DNA of 55,200 nt from positions 1-55,200 of the forward strand of contig NCHB01000009.1 of NCBI GenBank assembly GCA_002281755.1, in the 5' to 3' direction. Position 1 is the stretch's first letter, and each line of letters opens with the position of its first letter. This stretch comes from Sulfurovum sp. 16-42-52 (lineage in GTDB: Bacteria > Campylobacterota > Campylobacteria > Campylobacterales > Sulfurovaceae). The translations under genes and the position numbers were made by a program. Below the pieces are notes generated by a model. The model saw only the letters and a program-made list of their open reading frames with translations, ran no database searches and was not told the DNA's origin. Shown here one piece after another: positions 54,315 through 55,200 of the stretch.

Positions 54315-55200
54315 TTAAAATTTATAGTTTGCATAGACTTCAAGTTGATTGACGCCAGTATCTGGAAGCCATATTGCACTTTGGGTGTTGCTATATACGA
54401 TACCAGCATCGATCGATTTAGTGAACTCATAACCTAAAATTACATCTCCTTCATAAAAGTCATTATCCCAGCTTGCATATGAAAGATCAACAGAAATATC
54501 ACTAATTGTAGTTGAAGCTGCTACTTTAAATGCATTGATTGAATCACCGTCTACACCCACAAACTGAGTAGCTACAGTAGAGTTCCATTGGTTGGTGTAA
54601 AGTCCATTCCAACTGACAAAACCTGTTGCATTATCTGCTAAGTAGTTGTATGATGCACTCAAATCAAATCCTGAGAGTGTAGTAGATGCCATCAAACCAA
54701 ATGCTATTGCATCTGTTGCTACATCATAGTCTGTACCTGCATATTGACCATCTACTTTAAATGAACCAAAGTTATAACCAAGATCAGCATAGATTTGCCC
54801 ATATTTATCTGGATTGTAAGCAGTTACAGCATCTACATTGTAGTACCAAACACTACCATTGATGGTTTTGTTGTCATAGGCTGCACCTACTATAAAGTTG
54901 TCTCCATCAAGATTAGCATCAAAATCTCCTGAGTTGTTTTCTCTTACTTTGGTTAAATATGAACCTGTAAGTGTTACATTTTCAATAGAGCTATTCGTAA
55001 GCGTATAGGCTTCAAATGAAGCAGGAGCAAGTAACCAGTCATAGCCTTGTATCATTGGTGTGGCCATTAATTGACGACCTGCTACCAAAGTTGTACCTTC
55101 ATACGTTGCTGTAAAGTTTGCTATATTGAAATATGCGCCTCTTTTCTCTTGTTCAAAGTATCCCCAAGTAGAATCTGTGTCATTAAATGCATTGACATAT
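54315..55200 (-). CDS. Opr-family outer-membrane porin (5' end outside the window)
   Basis: The C-terminal 294 or so residues of a porin. The frame remains open to the window edge and upstream of the first in-frame Met, so the true start is missing. It shows alternating beta strands with aromatic ends (FEAYTL, YGQIYADLGYNFG), the segment LVAGRQLMATPMIQGYDWLL typical of OprD/Opr porins of campylobacterotal bacteria, and a C-terminal Phe (YANYKF) needed for outer-membrane insertion. Role: diffusion of small solutes; specificity cannot be told. Confidence 0.85.
   Translation of the reverse strand, partial: YVNAFNDTDSTWGYFEQEKRGAYFNIANFTATYEGTTLVAGRQLMATPMIQGYDWLLAPASFEAYTLTNSSIENVTLTGSYLTKVRENNSGDFDANLDGDNFIVGAAYDNKTINGSVWYYNVDAVTAYNPDKYGQIYADLGYNFGSFKVDGQYAGTDYDVATDAIAFGLMASTTLSGFDLSASYNYLADNATGFVSWNGLYTNQWNSTVATQFVGVDGDSINAFKVAASTTISDISVDLSYASWDNDFYEGDVILGYEFTKSIDAGIVYSNTQSAIWLPDTGVNQLEVYANYKF

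Overview
The window looks like a chromosomal segment of a low-GC campylobacterotal (epsilonproteobacterial) bacterium, most like the Sulfurovum/Sulfurimonas group. This is inferred from the gene set and protein styles (an MSHA-type pilus cluster, short ExbB/ExbD, an Opr-type porin, an assimilatory nitrate cluster, SecA, LolA and LolC/E families). No 16S gene is present, so the genus is not proven. Genes are dense, often overlap by 1-11 bases, and use GTG or TTG starts in several places.

Layout. (1) About 0.2-8.9 kb: an eight-gene plus-strand operon for an MSHA/type II secretion-like pilus machine (PilM/PilN-like fusion, PilO-like, PilP-like, secretin, ExeA-like ATPase, TPR protein, GspE-type ATPase, GspF-type platform), with no pilin gene in view. 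(2) 9.0-10.8 kb: kdsB and hemH. (3) 10.8-24.1 kb: a nitrogen block with two ammonium transporter/PII pairs, a degenerate NtrC-like/NtrB-like regulator pair, a DUF234 protein, an operon nirA - fused FeS/membrane anchor - assimilatory nitrate reductase, and a divergent nitrate transporter. (4) 24.1-31.3 kb: a trigger-factor-like protein, a BrnT/BrnA toxin-antitoxin pair, a PP2C phosphatase/Ser-Thr kinase fusion, a large ClpB-like/FtsH-like double AAA protein, and two tandem small paralogues. (5) 31.4-46.4 kb: envelope and secretion housekeeping (mltG, AsmA-like, MscS, LolC/E, secA, lolA, ExbB/D), an ABC-F ATPase, a YoeB/YefM pair, a YebC protein and a thioredoxin-like protein. (6) 46.6-55.2 kb: gyrA-asd-yqhA-hemE-HD phosphohydrolase-radical SAM, tRNA-Asn, and an incomplete porin.

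How the nitrogen block works together (part inference): NarK imports nitrate, the cytoplasmic molybdoenzyme reduces it to nitrite with electrons probably taken from quinol by the fused FeS/DmsC-like anchor, NirA makes ammonium, and Amt/PII pairs import and sense ammonium. A palindrome of core TGATTAA-N3-TTAATCA lies before each of these transcription units. In four promoters its centre is 38-41 bp from the first base of a sigma70-type -10 box. In a fifth, in front of the regulator pair itself, it overlaps the promoter region. The NtrC-like protein keeps a Fis-type helix-turn-helix but has lost the receiver domain and the GAFTGA loop, so it is the best candidate for the protein that binds this box at sigma70 promoters. 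NirA carries a C-terminal tail that reads like the last third of a Ser/Thr kinase domain.

The most unusual single protein is the ClpB-like/FtsH-like fusion. Its FtsH half has lost the pore loop and one zinc histidine, and its ClpB half has lost the Walker B glutamate. All alignments here were made by eye, without database searches.
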